From contig NZ_JAQIFT010000061.1 in the NCBI RefSeq assembly GCF_027857615.1, positions 1-64,000 of the forward strand: a stretch of DNA of 64,000 bases. The letters run 5' to 3'. Of the stretch, positions 35,412 through 45,014 are shown one piece after another. The notes under the pieces were generated by a model. The model saw only the letters and a list, made by a program, of their open reading frames with translations. It ran no database searches and was not told where the DNA came from. Position numbers and translations under genes: made by a program. Origin of the DNA: Holtiella tumoricola. GTDB lineage: Bacteria > Bacillota > Clostridia > Lachnospirales > Cellulosilyticaceae. Each line of letters begins with the position of its first letter. The first letter of the stretch is position 1.

Positions 35412-36641
35412 TTACTTTAATAGTTTTTTAATTATATTTTTAATGTTGGAAGGTAATATTTTACTTAAAGCAATTTTAATTCTATTTATTACTATACTCG
35501 GTATTAACATTAAAAAGCATCTAAATCGACTTGGTAATTTAATATTATTAGATTTTGCCAGCTCTACATTTGATTTTGCAAATGCATCTTTCTTTTGTAA
35601 ATACACTTGTTTATAAATATATTTTTTTTCAATTTCATTCTTATATTTTTTAATATCAAATAAATCTTTAAATTCATTCAATCTATTAACAGAATTCAGA
35701 GCCATCAATGTCCTTGAACATTTACTACAAACCGAACAGTTTTCATGAGTATCATCCCCACTAACACATACATTTAAATATCTATGTACAGGCTCATAAT
35801 TTAATATATGTATAGTTTTTTGAGCTCTGTTGTATTGTGTTCCATCCGCCACCAATTCTAATGATTCTGTGCTTAATAATGGAAGAAGTATTGGATCAAA
35901 CATGGCAATATCTTTGTCTAGATCACTTGCATAGTATTCTAAGATTTCTAAATAAGACCAACCTAGAGAGGCACAATAATATTTGTTATAATATTTTTGC
36001 ATAAAAAGTATTCCTGATACTAATGTTAATGTACATGTCAATTGGTGTCCCCATGGATGAAATACAAATAAATTTGAATCTATTGGAATAAAATCTAGCC
36101 CTAACTCTTCTGGGAAATTTTTTAAGTATTCATAGCGTAATCTAAATTTTTCTTTTACCTTTATCTGATTATCACGACCATGTGCACCTACATTCAGGAA
36201 AAGAAAACTATTAATTTTATAATCAGGATCATTCTCCAACTCATAGTGATCATAAATTGTGCAAAATGAGTCTACTCCTCCTGAAAACCCAGTACCTACT
36301 CCATCTCCTCTGTAATTGTGATTTGTTAATTCATTAGCAGTAACCTTTATTTGCTTGCAACTCGAAGAAAAAGACTTAATGAGTGGAATAACATAATGAT
36401 TTATATTATGTAGCAATTTTTTTGAAACTTTACCTTCTATATAAATATCCTCACCATATTTCATAGCTGGATATAAAAGTCCTACTAAGAACGCGTCATA
36501 TTGATCCGTACAAATATTATTTTCATACCTTAATTCTGTAGAAAACCAAAGTTCTTTCTCTTCTATGTACTTACTTTCAATATATGCTGAAAGTTTGATA
36601 ACGTTATTGTTCACACTTTTATTTAAATTATATATTCTCAT
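35412..36641 (-). CDS. PP-loop ATPase-like protein in polysaccharide operon
   Basis: 409 residues. SGGVDS at 120-125 is a PP-loop, the ATP-pyrophosphatase motif of enzymes that adenylate a carbonyl or carboxylate before amide or thiol transfer (QueC, GuaA, asparagine synthetase). A Cys cluster near residue 300 (ENCSVCSKCSRTLMAL) may bind zinc, as in QueC-like proteins. The N-terminal 110 residues and basic C-terminus are not recognised. Its place between the flippase and Fe-S protein genes suggests modification of a sugar, but that is inference. Confidence 0.6.
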   Translation of the reverse strand: MRIYNLNKSVNNNVIKLSAYIESKYIEEKELWFSTELRYENNICTDQYDAFLVGLLYPAMKYGEDIYIEGKVSKKLLHNINHYVIPLIKSFSSSCKQIKVTANELTNHNYRGDGVGTGFSGGVDSFCTIYDHYELENDPDYKINSFLFLNVGAHGRDNQIKVKEKFRLRYEYLKNFPEELGLDFIPIDSNLFVFHPWGHQLTCTLTLVSGILFMQKYYNKYYCASLGWSYLEILEYYASDLDKDIAMFDPILLPLLSTESLELVADGTQYNRAQKTIHILNYEPVHRYLNVCVSGDDTHENCSVCSKCSRTLMALNSVNRLNEFKDLFDIKKYKNEIEKKYIYKQVYLQKKDAFAKSNVELAKSNNIKLPSRFRCFLMLIPSIVINRIKIALSKILPSNIKNIIKKLLK

Positions 36642-36668
36642 CTTATTCTCCCTATGTAGTAGATATAA

Positions 36669-38207
36669 TTATTTTTTTACATATCTATTTACTATGTTAC
36701 TTATTTTATTGTATGGCTGACCTATAAATAAATCCTTTTCATATTTCTCAAAACTAAAATAGTATAGAGATATAAAGTATATTATGATATAAGGTATTAC
36801 CATTGATAAAAATGTTATGTCATTAAATTTACCTTTATTTGATATCATTAAACATCCTACTATAATAGGTATAATTAATCCTTTAGAAAAAATTAGAATT
36901 TGCTTTAAAAATAACTTTATATCTAATCCGCACACTAAAAAATAATAAAAATTAATAAATATTTGATTTATTACTACTGCTATCGATGTGCCTATAGCGC
37001 TACCAATAGCCCCATATTCTTTAGCCATCGGTATAGTAATAATGATATTAATTATAGCTATACACAACATAAACTTTGCAGGTGTTTGATGTAAGTCCTG
37101 TGCTTTTCTTATCTCTATACCAATATTTTGTATTAAAACTAAACCCATAGGTATCATAAGTATCATGGCCACTGCATAAGATTTACTATAAGTTTCTCCT
37201 GCCCAAATATTGATAAATGATTCACCAAAAATAGTAAATCCCATAACGACTAAAGCGACTAGTACAAATTGTATTTTTCCAATTCTAATAAATAAATCTG
37301 TCAATTTTTTACTTTTTAATTCTTCACTAACTATCTTGTTTACTCTGGGGATAAAAACACCAGAAACTACAGCTGCTATACTAATTAAATAACTATTAAA
37401 TTGTGCTCCAACTGAATATATAGCTACTTCCTCTGTTCCTTTAAATCTTCCTAATATAAATTTATCAATATTCCAGTTGATTTGATCAATAATCATATAT
37501 ATAAAAATAAATGATGAGAATACCGTCATTTCTTTCATTAATGTAAAATCCATATTTCTGATTGAAAATCTCATTTGTAACTTTTTAATACAATAACATA
37601 CATTAATAATTCCTATTACAATATTTAAAATCGTACTAGCAACTACTAATCCTATTGATCCATATCCTAAAAATAAAACCGGCAAAACAATAAATGGATT
37701 AATAACTACACTAATCATATTAACTATTTTTTGAAATATAAATTTCTCATTTGCCGTGATATGGGATGTAAATACAATAGTAGGAAATGATATTGCCAAA
37801 TTTACTACCATTATCATCATTAAAACTTTCGCCTTTACTAACTCTGATACTGTCAGCTGAGCACCAAATATTATTTCAATATTCATCGCCAGTATGATAC
37901 CGGCAACTACAGCTACAACTCCTATTATTGTGAAAATAATTAAAAACATACCATTCAAAGTAGCAATTTTTTCTTTATCTGACTTTATTTTATAACGAGA
38001 GTAATAACGCATATATGCACTACCAAATCCAAAGTTTAACACCCCTAGATATGCAACAATTGATGCTACTAAATTATACAATCCATACTCACTTTGACCA
38101 AGTAGTCTTAACATTATAGGGGTATACACTATAGAAATAATATAACCTAAACCCATTGATATATATGATAGGATTGCTCCAGCCTTTAACTGATTAATTT
38201 TTTCCAC
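36669..38207 (-). CDS. Polysaccharide flippase (Wzx/MATE-like)
   Basis: 512 residues from a GTG start (AGGAGG upstream), with about 12-14 membrane helices and the typical opening INQLKAGAILSYISMGLGYIISIVYTPIMLRLLGQSEYGLYN. Flippases of this family move undecaprenyl-linked repeat units across the membrane for polymerisation outside. It belongs to the same operon as the EpsG-like polymerase (40670-41770). A truncated copy of its N-terminus precedes it at 38273-38425. Confidence 0.9.
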   Translation of the reverse strand: MEKINQLKAGAILSYISMGLGYIISIVYTPIMLRLLGQSEYGLYNLVASIVAYLGVLNFGFGSAYMRYYSRYKIKSDKEKIATLNGMFLIIFTIIGVVAVVAGIILAMNIEIIFGAQLTVSELVKAKVLMMIMVVNLAISFPTIVFTSHITANEKFIFQKIVNMISVVINPFIVLPVLFLGYGSIGLVVASTILNIVIGIINVCYCIKKLQMRFSIRNMDFTLMKEMTVFSSFIFIYMIIDQINWNIDKFILGRFKGTEEVAIYSVGAQFNSYLISIAAVVSGVFIPRVNKIVSEELKSKKLTDLFIRIGKIQFVLVALVVMGFTIFGESFINIWAGETYSKSYAVAMILMIPMGLVLIQNIGIEIRKAQDLHQTPAKFMLCIAIINIIITIPMAKEYGAIGSAIGTSIAVVINQIFINFYYFLVCGLDIKLFLKQILIFSKGLIIPIIVGCLMISNKGKFNDITFLSMVIPYIIIYFISLYYFSFEKYEKDLFIGQPYNKISNIVNRYVKK

Positions 38208-38272
38208 AACCTATTTCACCTCCTAATATATTAAATATAGTTAACGTCTTATTTTTATCTCACCTATTTTTT

Positions 38273-38425
38273 TCATTCAATGATTAGTAGCTGGAAATTA
38301 AAAGTAATCTTTGATGACTCTATAAGTCTTAACATAATTGATGTGTAGAGTATAACTACAATATTACTTACAAGTAAGCCTATATAAGATAAAATTGCTC
38401 CCGCTTTCAACTGATTAAGTTTCAT
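38273..38425 (-). pseudogene. Remnant of a second flippase gene (N-terminal 50 codons)
   Basis: An ATG at 38425 opens a 50-residue frame, MKLNQLKAGAILSYIGLLVS and onward, that matches the start of the adjacent flippase (INQLKAGAILSYI...YTPIMLRL versus YTSIMLRL) and then diverges and stops at 38273. The two starts are only about 220 bases apart, so a previous flippase gene seems to have been replaced or deleted, leaving this stub. Confidence 0.75.
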
Positions 38426-38439
38426 TTATCCTTGGCTTT

Positions 38440-39588
38440 CTATTTAAGAATACTTCCTACTGCTTCACTAAGATATTCTAAAGATTTTTTTCTCTCTACT
38501 TCTAATAATAACTTAGCCTCTTTATAATTATTATCAAATATTTTTTCCTTTACAATCTTATCTAATTTTCTATCCTCAAGATTGAACTTATTGACAAAAG
38601 TATCTATCCTTGAATTCATTGATTCTACTTGTTTCTGTCCATTTCTCTCACAAATCACTAATGGAGTCTCTAATAAAAGTGAAAATACACATCCATGGAA
38701 CGAATCTGTCATAAATAACTTTGCTGAATTAATATAATCTATAAACTCACTAGGCCCCGTTGCATAGTGCTCTTTATCTCTTAGATTTGCTAAATTTACA
38801 ATCTTTAAGTGCTTTTCCTTACTAATCTCATCTATCATTCTCTTTAAATCCTTAGATACCTCTCCCAAGAAATACGTTAAGATATAATCTTCCTTAGGCT
38901 TATTGGGAGCCTTCTGAGCTATCGCTAACCAGTCATCTTTTGTAAGTAACATTGTCGGATCTAAAACCACTTGTACCTCCCTACCAGTTAAATCTCTAAT
39001 TATTCGAGCACCTTGTTCCTCTCTAACAGATATTTTATTCATCTTAGATAACCATGTTTTGTAGTGATCGATATAAACCTCTGGTATTGTACTCACCCCA
39101 AAACTCGGTGCATAGGCTATCCTCTTCTCTATAGGTGCAAAATCTAAAAAGGTTACATTTCCTGCTGCTGCATCAAAAGGATTCCATACTTGATCACTTC
39201 CTGTAACAAAAAAATCATAACTATTTATTTGATTTTCTGGTAAATTGTTATCATCAATACTATAACTAGTTTCACTAATGTACTTATTCGTAAAATCTTT
39301 AAATATACTAACTCTTATACTATTCATCTCTGTAATTTCTCTTTTATTTACCAAAAGATAAAGCATGTGGTTTACTAAATAGATTTTTTTTGATACTGGC
39401 TTTTTAATAAACTCTTTAATTTTATAACCAAGTTTAGTTTTTTCATGATTTTTAATTACATGAGTGCCATTGATAATGGTATCAGTAGTGTACCCTAATC
39501 GATTAATTACTTCTTGTAAGGCATAATTTTGTAATCTATTGCCATAGTTATTGTATCCATTGAGTGTTATAATCGCTGCTTTTTTCAT
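38440..39588 (-). CDS. Polysaccharide pyruvyl transferase family protein
   Basis: 382 residues with the family pattern: ITLNGYNNYGNRLQNYALQ at the start, then DFFVTGSDQVWNP, FLDFAP..RIAYAPSFG, SVREEQGARIIRDLTG, VLDPTMLLT and late FMTDSFHGCVFSLL. These enzymes add pyruvate ketals to sugars of surface polysaccharides, using phosphoenolpyruvate. It lies mid-operon, next to a GT2 transferase gene, and shares the operon with an F420-type Fe-S protein gene, a common pairing. Confidence 0.85.
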   Translation of the reverse strand: MKKAAIITLNGYNNYGNRLQNYALQEVINRLGYTTDTIINGTHVIKNHEKTKLGYKIKEFIKKPVSKKIYLVNHMLYLLVNKREITEMNSIRVSIFKDFTNKYISETSYSIDDNNLPENQINSYDFFVTGSDQVWNPFDAAAGNVTFLDFAPIEKRIAYAPSFGVSTIPEVYIDHYKTWLSKMNKISVREEQGARIIRDLTGREVQVVLDPTMLLTKDDWLAIAQKAPNKPKEDYILTYFLGEVSKDLKRMIDEISKEKHLKIVNLANLRDKEHYATGPSEFIDYINSAKLFMTDSFHGCVFSLLLETPLVICERNGQKQVESMNSRIDTFVNKFNLEDRKLDKIVKEKIFDNNYKEAKLLLEVERKKSLEYLSEAVGSILK

Positions 39589-39619
39589 TTCAATCCCCTC
39601 TTATTTTTATTAACTCAAG

Positions 39620-40615
39620 TTAAATTTTCTGTTGAATCTTAAATAATATATATATTAGATTTTTAAAATCTTTATTTACTAGTACGATTAAGATTTTTTC
39701 TTTGAAATTAAGTTTACTTACCTCTACTGATTTAATTTTATTAGAATTTCTTATATCATTAACTACTTCTTTAAAATTACTCCAATTAGAATAACTCACA
39801 ACATTATCTATACTCACCTTTAGATTTCTAACTATAATTTGTTCTAAATTACCTTGATAATCAAATCCATCTTTATAACTAAAAAATAGTTGTTCATATT
39901 TCTGTGAAATATAGTCTAATGTCTGCCAACATTTTTCAATATACCTTCTTGACAATCCACCTACTCTAGTATGATTAATATATACAATTTCATTACTTAT
40001 CAAGCAGTTATTAATATGACTTATATATTCCATATTGAAGCAAGTATCTTCTCCAAAATCTAATCCAATTGCAAATGTTATTTTATTTTGTTTTACTACT
40101 TTTGTTCTATATAACTTAGCTACAGGTACACATACATATTGAAAGTATTCTTTACTAAGTAGTTCATTAAGCCCTTCAGCTTTACTATGTATTTCTTTTG
40201 CTCTAGGTGCAATTAATATATTTTTATCATTACAACATTGATAGCCCATAATTACTAGCTCATAGTGTTTATAACCCATCATTTTCTCTACACAATTCAC
40301 CTCTAAAGCATCATCACTATCTAAAAACATCAAGTAATCACCTTGTGATTCATGTATTCCCTTATTTCTAGCAACTGATACTCCACCATTAGATTGAGTG
40401 AAAATTTTCACCCTCTCATCCATTATTTTGTTACAGATTTCTAACGATAAATCTGTAGATCCATCATTTATTACAATTACTTCTATATTTTTATATGTTT
40501 GATTCAAGCAAGAGTTTATACATCGCTCAATTGTTTCTTGCGAATTATAACAAGGTATTATTATAGAACATATCTCAGAATTACTGTAATTTATTTTTTC
40601 GTCTTTTATAGTCAT
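39620..40615 (-). CDS. Family 2 glycosyltransferase
   Basis: 331 residues. A GT-A fold opens with CSIIIPCYNSQETIERCINS and EVIVINDGSTD, with the metal-binding FLDSDD near residue 100 and GEDTCFN later. It should transfer one sugar of the repeat unit from an NDP-sugar. The donor cannot be read from sequence. A basic, hydrophobic C-terminus suggests membrane contact. GGAGATG precedes the ATG. AT-rich like the surrounding serotype-type genes. Confidence 0.9.
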   Translation of the reverse strand: MTIKDEKINYSNSEICSIIIPCYNSQETIERCINSCLNQTYKNIEVIVINDGSTDLSLEICNKIMDERVKIFTQSNGGVSVARNKGIHESQGDYLMFLDSDDALEVNCVEKMMGYKHYELVIMGYQCCNDKNILIAPRAKEIHSKAEGLNELLSKEYFQYVCVPVAKLYRTKVVKQNKITFAIGLDFGEDTCFNMEYISHINNCLISNEIVYINHTRVGGLSRRYIEKCWQTLDYISQKYEQLFFSYKDGFDYQGNLEQIIVRNLKVSIDNVVSYSNWSNFKEVVNDIRNSNKIKSVEVSKLNFKEKILIVLVNKDFKNLIYILFKIQQKI

Positions 40616-40669
40616 TACACATCTCCATAAATTTAGCAGCTAAATATGTCTCAATATATTTAGCATATT

Positions 40670-41770
40670 CTAAATTATAAAATATTTAAACAATATATTA
40701 TTTCTATATAAATCAACAATCAACTTATCGAAGCCTATATCTCCTAAAATCCTAGTTTCTATAAATGCTAAGTAAATTATTATAAATAAATTTAAAAACA
40801 AAGCAACATGAACTAATAAAGATTTTTTTTCTCTAAAATTTAGTATGTACTCCTCAGCCATAATCAAGTAGTTTAGTGGCATTAGATGAATATAGTATCT
40901 TCTAAAAATAGTGTTTATAAAATAAGTCGGTATTAGACAAATTAGTAGTTCATTATAACTCTTAAAATTCTTTTCAAATACAGTTGTAAACCTCTTTCTT
41001 TTGAATGTAATAAATGTAATATAGTATAAGTATATCTGCAATAAAAAGAAGTACGGTATCTTATACCATGATATATATGCTGTTTCTCCTGCTAAATAAT
41101 TAGTTAATTTTACTTGTGAAATCAGTCCTGCCTGTATTCCAATAAATATTGCTAGTATACCTAGTAAGCCTAGCACTAGTACAATCTTCATCTTATACTT
41201 CCATCCTCTTTTATCATCTATATTCATATAAAATAGCGTAATATAAAATGCTGCAGAAAAATGAAGACCTGTTGCTATAATTACACACATGAATAATGCT
41301 ATATTTTTTTTAACTTTATTTTTCATTATAGAAAACAAATAAATGCCTAGTATTACGGCACTTATTGCCAAAAAAAATCTCTTTTGTATAACAAACTCAC
41401 TCATAGGATATACCATCAACATAGCATATGCTATATTAGGTATCTTAGATACTTTCCAGATTACAAAAAATATTAATCCAAAAGCAATTAATCCAGTAAC
41501 TAAATTAAATTCTGTATATGAAAAGTTTAATCTATTGAAAATAATATATAGCAAATCTGCAAACCAAGTACTTGTTATACTAATATCTCCATATGACAAA
41601 TAACTTCCAGCTAAATAAATAGTTTCATTTCCTATATAGTCTGCACCCCCTATATTCAAACCATAGAGTAACCAACACCAAGTAAACTGTAAAACCATTA
41701 ATATTCTAGACTTTCTTAATAAACAACTCAAAATAAAAAATGTAAAAAGTGCTATATATATAATTATCAT
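40670..41770 (-). CDS. EpsG/Wzy-like polysaccharide polymerase
   Basis: 366 residues, about ten membrane helices, little conserved sequence apart from NIGGADYIGNETIYLAG near the start, as in EpsG-type proteins (GxDYxxY-like). Polymerases of this kind join lipid-linked repeat units outside the membrane. It is the only polymerase candidate in an operon that also encodes a flippase. It is translationally coupled to the gene upstream through an ATGA overlap (41767-41770). Confidence 0.75.
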   Translation of the reverse strand: MIIIYIALFTFFILSCLLRKSRILMVLQFTWCWLLYGLNIGGADYIGNETIYLAGSYLSYGDISITSTWFADLLYIIFNRLNFSYTEFNLVTGLIAFGLIFFVIWKVSKIPNIAYAMLMVYPMSEFVIQKRFFLAISAVILGIYLFSIMKNKVKKNIALFMCVIIATGLHFSAAFYITLFYMNIDDKRGWKYKMKIVLVLGLLGILAIFIGIQAGLISQVKLTNYLAGETAYISWYKIPYFFLLQIYLYYITFITFKRKRFTTVFEKNFKSYNELLICLIPTYFINTIFRRYYIHLMPLNYLIMAEEYILNFREKKSLLVHVALFLNLFIIIYLAFIETRILGDIGFDKLIVDLYRNNILFKYFII

Positions 41771-42747
41771 TTTTCAATAAACCTTCGCTTTATTTTTACA
41801 TTTAAGTTTTGTATTCTTAACTTTATATAATGTAAATTAAAATATTTTTTCCTTATATGAGAATATCTTTCACTATTAATTTGATTGTATTCTAATTCTT
41901 CAAATTTATTAGGAACTATTTTAAAATTATTTAAACCCTTTATTTCTTTTATATCATTTTGCATTTTTCTACTTTGTAAATGTATATACATAAATTCCTT
42001 ATGTTTAAGGTTTCCTTTTTTATCTTTATAGTACATAAATAGTTTACCTTTATCCCATATGAATAGTTTATCCTTATAATCTTTATTTGTATATTTTGCT
42101 TTTTCAAAATCCCAATAAGTTAATTTAAAATAACTATATTTTGTATATATATTAGCTTGATATTGTTCTTTAAAAACTTTCAAATCATACTCATCAAAAA
42201 TGTTATTAATACTACTTTTAAATTCTTCATCAAAACTACAGTTATTAGGATTTTTAAACACTTCTTGATATCTCAATTTTTCTTTATACGGAAGCATAAA
42301 CTTTGTATTTATAGATGATTCATTTTTATAAATTGTACAGTGACCATATATAAATAACTTATCATAACAATTATCTAATATTTGTTTATTTATAAATTTT
42401 TGTATATCTCCAAATATCATATCTGTGTCACAATACCCCCAATAAGAATATTCTTTTAGATATTCTTGGAATATATATCCATAAGCAACTCTATAGTCGC
42501 AAAGCTTATACGGCTTATTTAATGATATTTCAAAATTAATTTTTTTTGTAATTTTGTTTCTCATTTCATCAAATGATATATGATGAACAATAACATTACT
42601 AGGATAATTATATTGCATTTTATCATCTGTAAAAATAATCCAATCTGCTATTTCTTTGTTATATTCACAAGATTTCAAGAACAACTCAAAATAATTATTA
42701 AATTTACCAAAGTAAGGTATTATAAATGCTATTCTTTTATTTTTCAC
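41767..42747 (-). CDS. DUF6625-like glycosyltransferase-related protein
   Basis: 326 residues from a GTG start with AAGGAGAGGAG upstream. It opens AFIIPYFGKFNNYFELFLKSCEYN and has a DxD-type motif in YWGYCDTDMIFGDIQKF, with the YxxFxxYLKxYxYWGxCD pattern of DUF6625 proteins seen in capsule clusters. A retaining or inverting sugar transfer is likely but not proven. It overlaps the GT2 gene upstream by 11 bases and the polymerase gene downstream by 4. Very AT-rich and Lys/Asn/Tyr-rich. Confidence 0.7.
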   Translation of the reverse strand: MKNKRIAFIIPYFGKFNNYFELFLKSCEYNKEIADWIIFTDDKMQYNYPSNVIVHHISFDEMRNKITKKINFEISLNKPYKLCDYRVAYGYIFQEYLKEYSYWGYCDTDMIFGDIQKFINKQILDNCYDKLFIYGHCTIYKNESSINTKFMLPYKEKLRYQEVFKNPNNCSFDEEFKSSINNIFDEYDLKVFKEQYQANIYTKYSYFKLTYWDFEKAKYTNKDYKDKLFIWDKGKLFMYYKDKKGNLKHKEFMYIHLQSRKMQNDIKEIKGLNNFKIVPNKFEELEYNQINSERYSHIRKKYFNLHYIKLRIQNLNVKIKRRFIEK

Positions 42748-43804
42748 TATATACTCCTCTCCTTTTTATCAAGATCAGACTATTTAAGACAAATATAATT
42801 ATTGTGTGTTTCTTTTGCCTACAAAGCCAATAAAAGCATTTCCACTTAAATTCTAATTCATCTAAACTGAATTGTTTAAATGCTTTTTTATAAATCTCTC
42901 TATTTAATACTTCCTTACAGTATTTAACCTTTGTTTTATAACTTATATTTGAACATACTAAGCCATAAATAATTGCGAATAAGTTGATAATAACTCTATT
43001 ATTTAATGCATTTTCAAACTCTTCTCCTAATCCTTTGTCCGTAACAAACTCTCTTTTTACTGCATACATGTTTTCACGTAAATATGCTTTTTCTAGGTTA
43101 TAGTTTTTAGTTAATGATATAGGATTTGTTTTTCTATAATGATAAAATGTATTTGAAATATATTTACAACATTTTGCATGATAAAATACTTGTACATTGT
43201 AGTAGCTATCTTCTACACTAATTTTTTTAGTATCTGTAAATTCAACTTCATTTAATATAGATCTTCTATACAATTTTCCCCAAGCTGTAGATAGATTATC
43301 AATTTTCAGAGGATTTATGGAGTTAGTTGGCCCAAACAGTGATTTTAATAAAAATTCTTTTGTTTGTTCTTGGTTAAAGTACAATGTATCTAAATCAAAT
43401 AATTTTACAACTACTTTTTTTTGCTTATATTCTTTAATATAAGGAAATAGTACAATATCTAAATTTTCATCTTTTTGGATTTCTTTTATACATTTTTCAA
43501 TGCAATCATTATCAATCCAATCATCTGAATCGATGTACATTATATATTTACCACTCGCATTACGAATACCACTGTTTCGCGCTGCTGATAATCCTGCATT
43601 CTTTTGATTAATTAGTATTATTCTACTGTCTTGTTGCGCATATTTCATACATATCTCTTCACTTAAATCAGTAGCCCCATCATTAACAATAATAATTTCT
43701 AATGCATTATATGTCTGATTCAATATACTCTGTATGCATTTTTCAAGATATAACTCTACGTTGTACACTGGAACAATTACTGATACAATTTCTCTTTTAA
43801 TCAT
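42737..43804 (-). CDS. Family 2 glycosyltransferase
   Basis: 355 residues. VSVIVPVYNVELYLEKCIQSILNQTY and EIIIVNDGATDLSEEIC form the nucleotide-binding start; YIDSDDWID is the metal site and SVEDSYYNVQVFY lies after it. The layout is that of capsule/EPS GT2 enzymes. It should add one sugar to the lipid-linked repeat unit. The 3' end overlaps the DUF6625-like gene by 11 bases, which indicates coupled translation. Confidence 0.9.
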   Translation of the reverse strand: MIKREIVSVIVPVYNVELYLEKCIQSILNQTYNALEIIIVNDGATDLSEEICMKYAQQDSRIILINQKNAGLSAARNSGIRNASGKYIMYIDSDDWIDNDCIEKCIKEIQKDENLDIVLFPYIKEYKQKKVVVKLFDLDTLYFNQEQTKEFLLKSLFGPTNSINPLKIDNLSTAWGKLYRRSILNEVEFTDTKKISVEDSYYNVQVFYHAKCCKYISNTFYHYRKTNPISLTKNYNLEKAYLRENMYAVKREFVTDKGLGEEFENALNNRVIINLFAIIYGLVCSNISYKTKVKYCKEVLNREIYKKAFKQFSLDELEFKWKCFYWLCRQKKHTIIIFVLNSLILIKRRGVYSEK

Positions 43805-43890
43805 CGATTTCCTCTTCCTTATATTTAATAATTTAAGCGCTACACTTACTACTTAATAAGATACTATTAGTTCATGCAGCTAATACTATT

Positions 43891-44994
43891 TCAAATTTCC
43901 TCTTCATATATTTTAATCATCTGTCCCATTGCATTACTTATATCAAATTTATTAATTAATTCGCTTGCATTCATAACTAGCCTGTTCCTTAAATATTTAT
44001 CTGTTAGGATTGTATTTATAGACTCATAGAAGTCTTTACTATTTCTAGGATCGCATAATAATGCTGTTTTATCATGGATTGCATAATCTTTTATTCCGTG
44101 TCTATCAGATGCAATAACTGGTATTCCTGCCGCCATTGCTTCAATTCCTGCAATACCTAACCCTTCCCATAAAGAAGGGAAAACAAAAATATCTGATACT
44201 CTTAAAATCTCTTTTATATCTGTTCGATGCCCTAGAAAAACTACTTTATCTTCTATATTCATCTTTTTAGCAAGAGATTTTAAATTCGCCTCTTCTACAC
44301 CCTTCCCACATATTACATATTTGAATTTTAATTCTCTTAGATTAGCAAGCGCCTGAATAACAATTTGATGATTCTTTCTTTTTGTCAAGTCCCCTACAGA
44401 GATTATTAAAGTTTCATTGCCTTTTACACCTATTTCTGCTCTTTTGTTTCTAAAATCATACTCTTGATCATTATCTTTAAATTTACTAATATCTAATCCT
44501 ATTCCTGGTATATAATATTTTTTCTTGATATTAAATTTGTTTACAACTTGATAATCCTCATTATTAATCGTAATTATAATATCAGTATATTTTGCCATGA
44601 ATTTTTCAACGGGATAATATAATATCCAATTTTTAATTGGACCCCCTTTACAGAAATGAAACCCGTGACAAGTGTATATAACTTTTGTCTCTTTTTTTCT
44701 AGAGTTTTTGGATGCTAGTCGCCCCAATATCCCTCCCATAGGAGTATGACAATGAACTATATCATATTTTTCTCTCTCTATTATTTCTTTTAATTGCTTA
44801 TAAGCATTAATATTTTCAAATCTATATGGAGATCTTTGAATATTTATATCAAATTGTCTATTAACCCCCTCAACAACCTCTTCCCCATTAGCTGCCACAT
44901 GAACTTCATGACCATTTTCTCTTAACCATTTTATATACGGTACATGAAATGCATTAAAGTGTCTATGAATATTAGCAACATATAATATTTTCAT
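43891..44994 (-). CDS. Family 4 glycosyltransferase
   Basis: 367 residues, a GT-B enzyme. The N-terminal domain starts KILYVANIHRHFNAFHVPYIKWLRENGHEVHVA and contains DIVHCHTPMGGILGRLA. The C-terminal domain has ISVGDLTKRKNH and the nucleotide-sugar site PSLWEGLGIAGIEAMAAGIPVIAS with the usual two Glu. It resembles PglA/EpsD-type enzymes. Following PglC-, PglD- and PglE-like genes, it may add the second sugar to the lipid-linked bacillosamine-type residue; that is inference from order. Confidence 0.9.
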   Translation of the reverse strand: MKILYVANIHRHFNAFHVPYIKWLRENGHEVHVAANGEEVVEGVNRQFDINIQRSPYRFENINAYKQLKEIIEREKYDIVHCHTPMGGILGRLASKNSRKKETKVIYTCHGFHFCKGGPIKNWILYYPVEKFMAKYTDIIITINNEDYQVVNKFNIKKKYYIPGIGLDISKFKDNDQEYDFRNKRAEIGVKGNETLIISVGDLTKRKNHQIVIQALANLRELKFKYVICGKGVEEANLKSLAKKMNIEDKVVFLGHRTDIKEILRVSDIFVFPSLWEGLGIAGIEAMAAGIPVIASDRHGIKDYAIHDKTALLCDPRNSKDFYESINTILTDKYLRNRLVMNASELINKFDISNAMGQMIKIYEEEI

Positions 44995-45014
44995 TTTTAT
45001 TCTCCATTTCTCAA

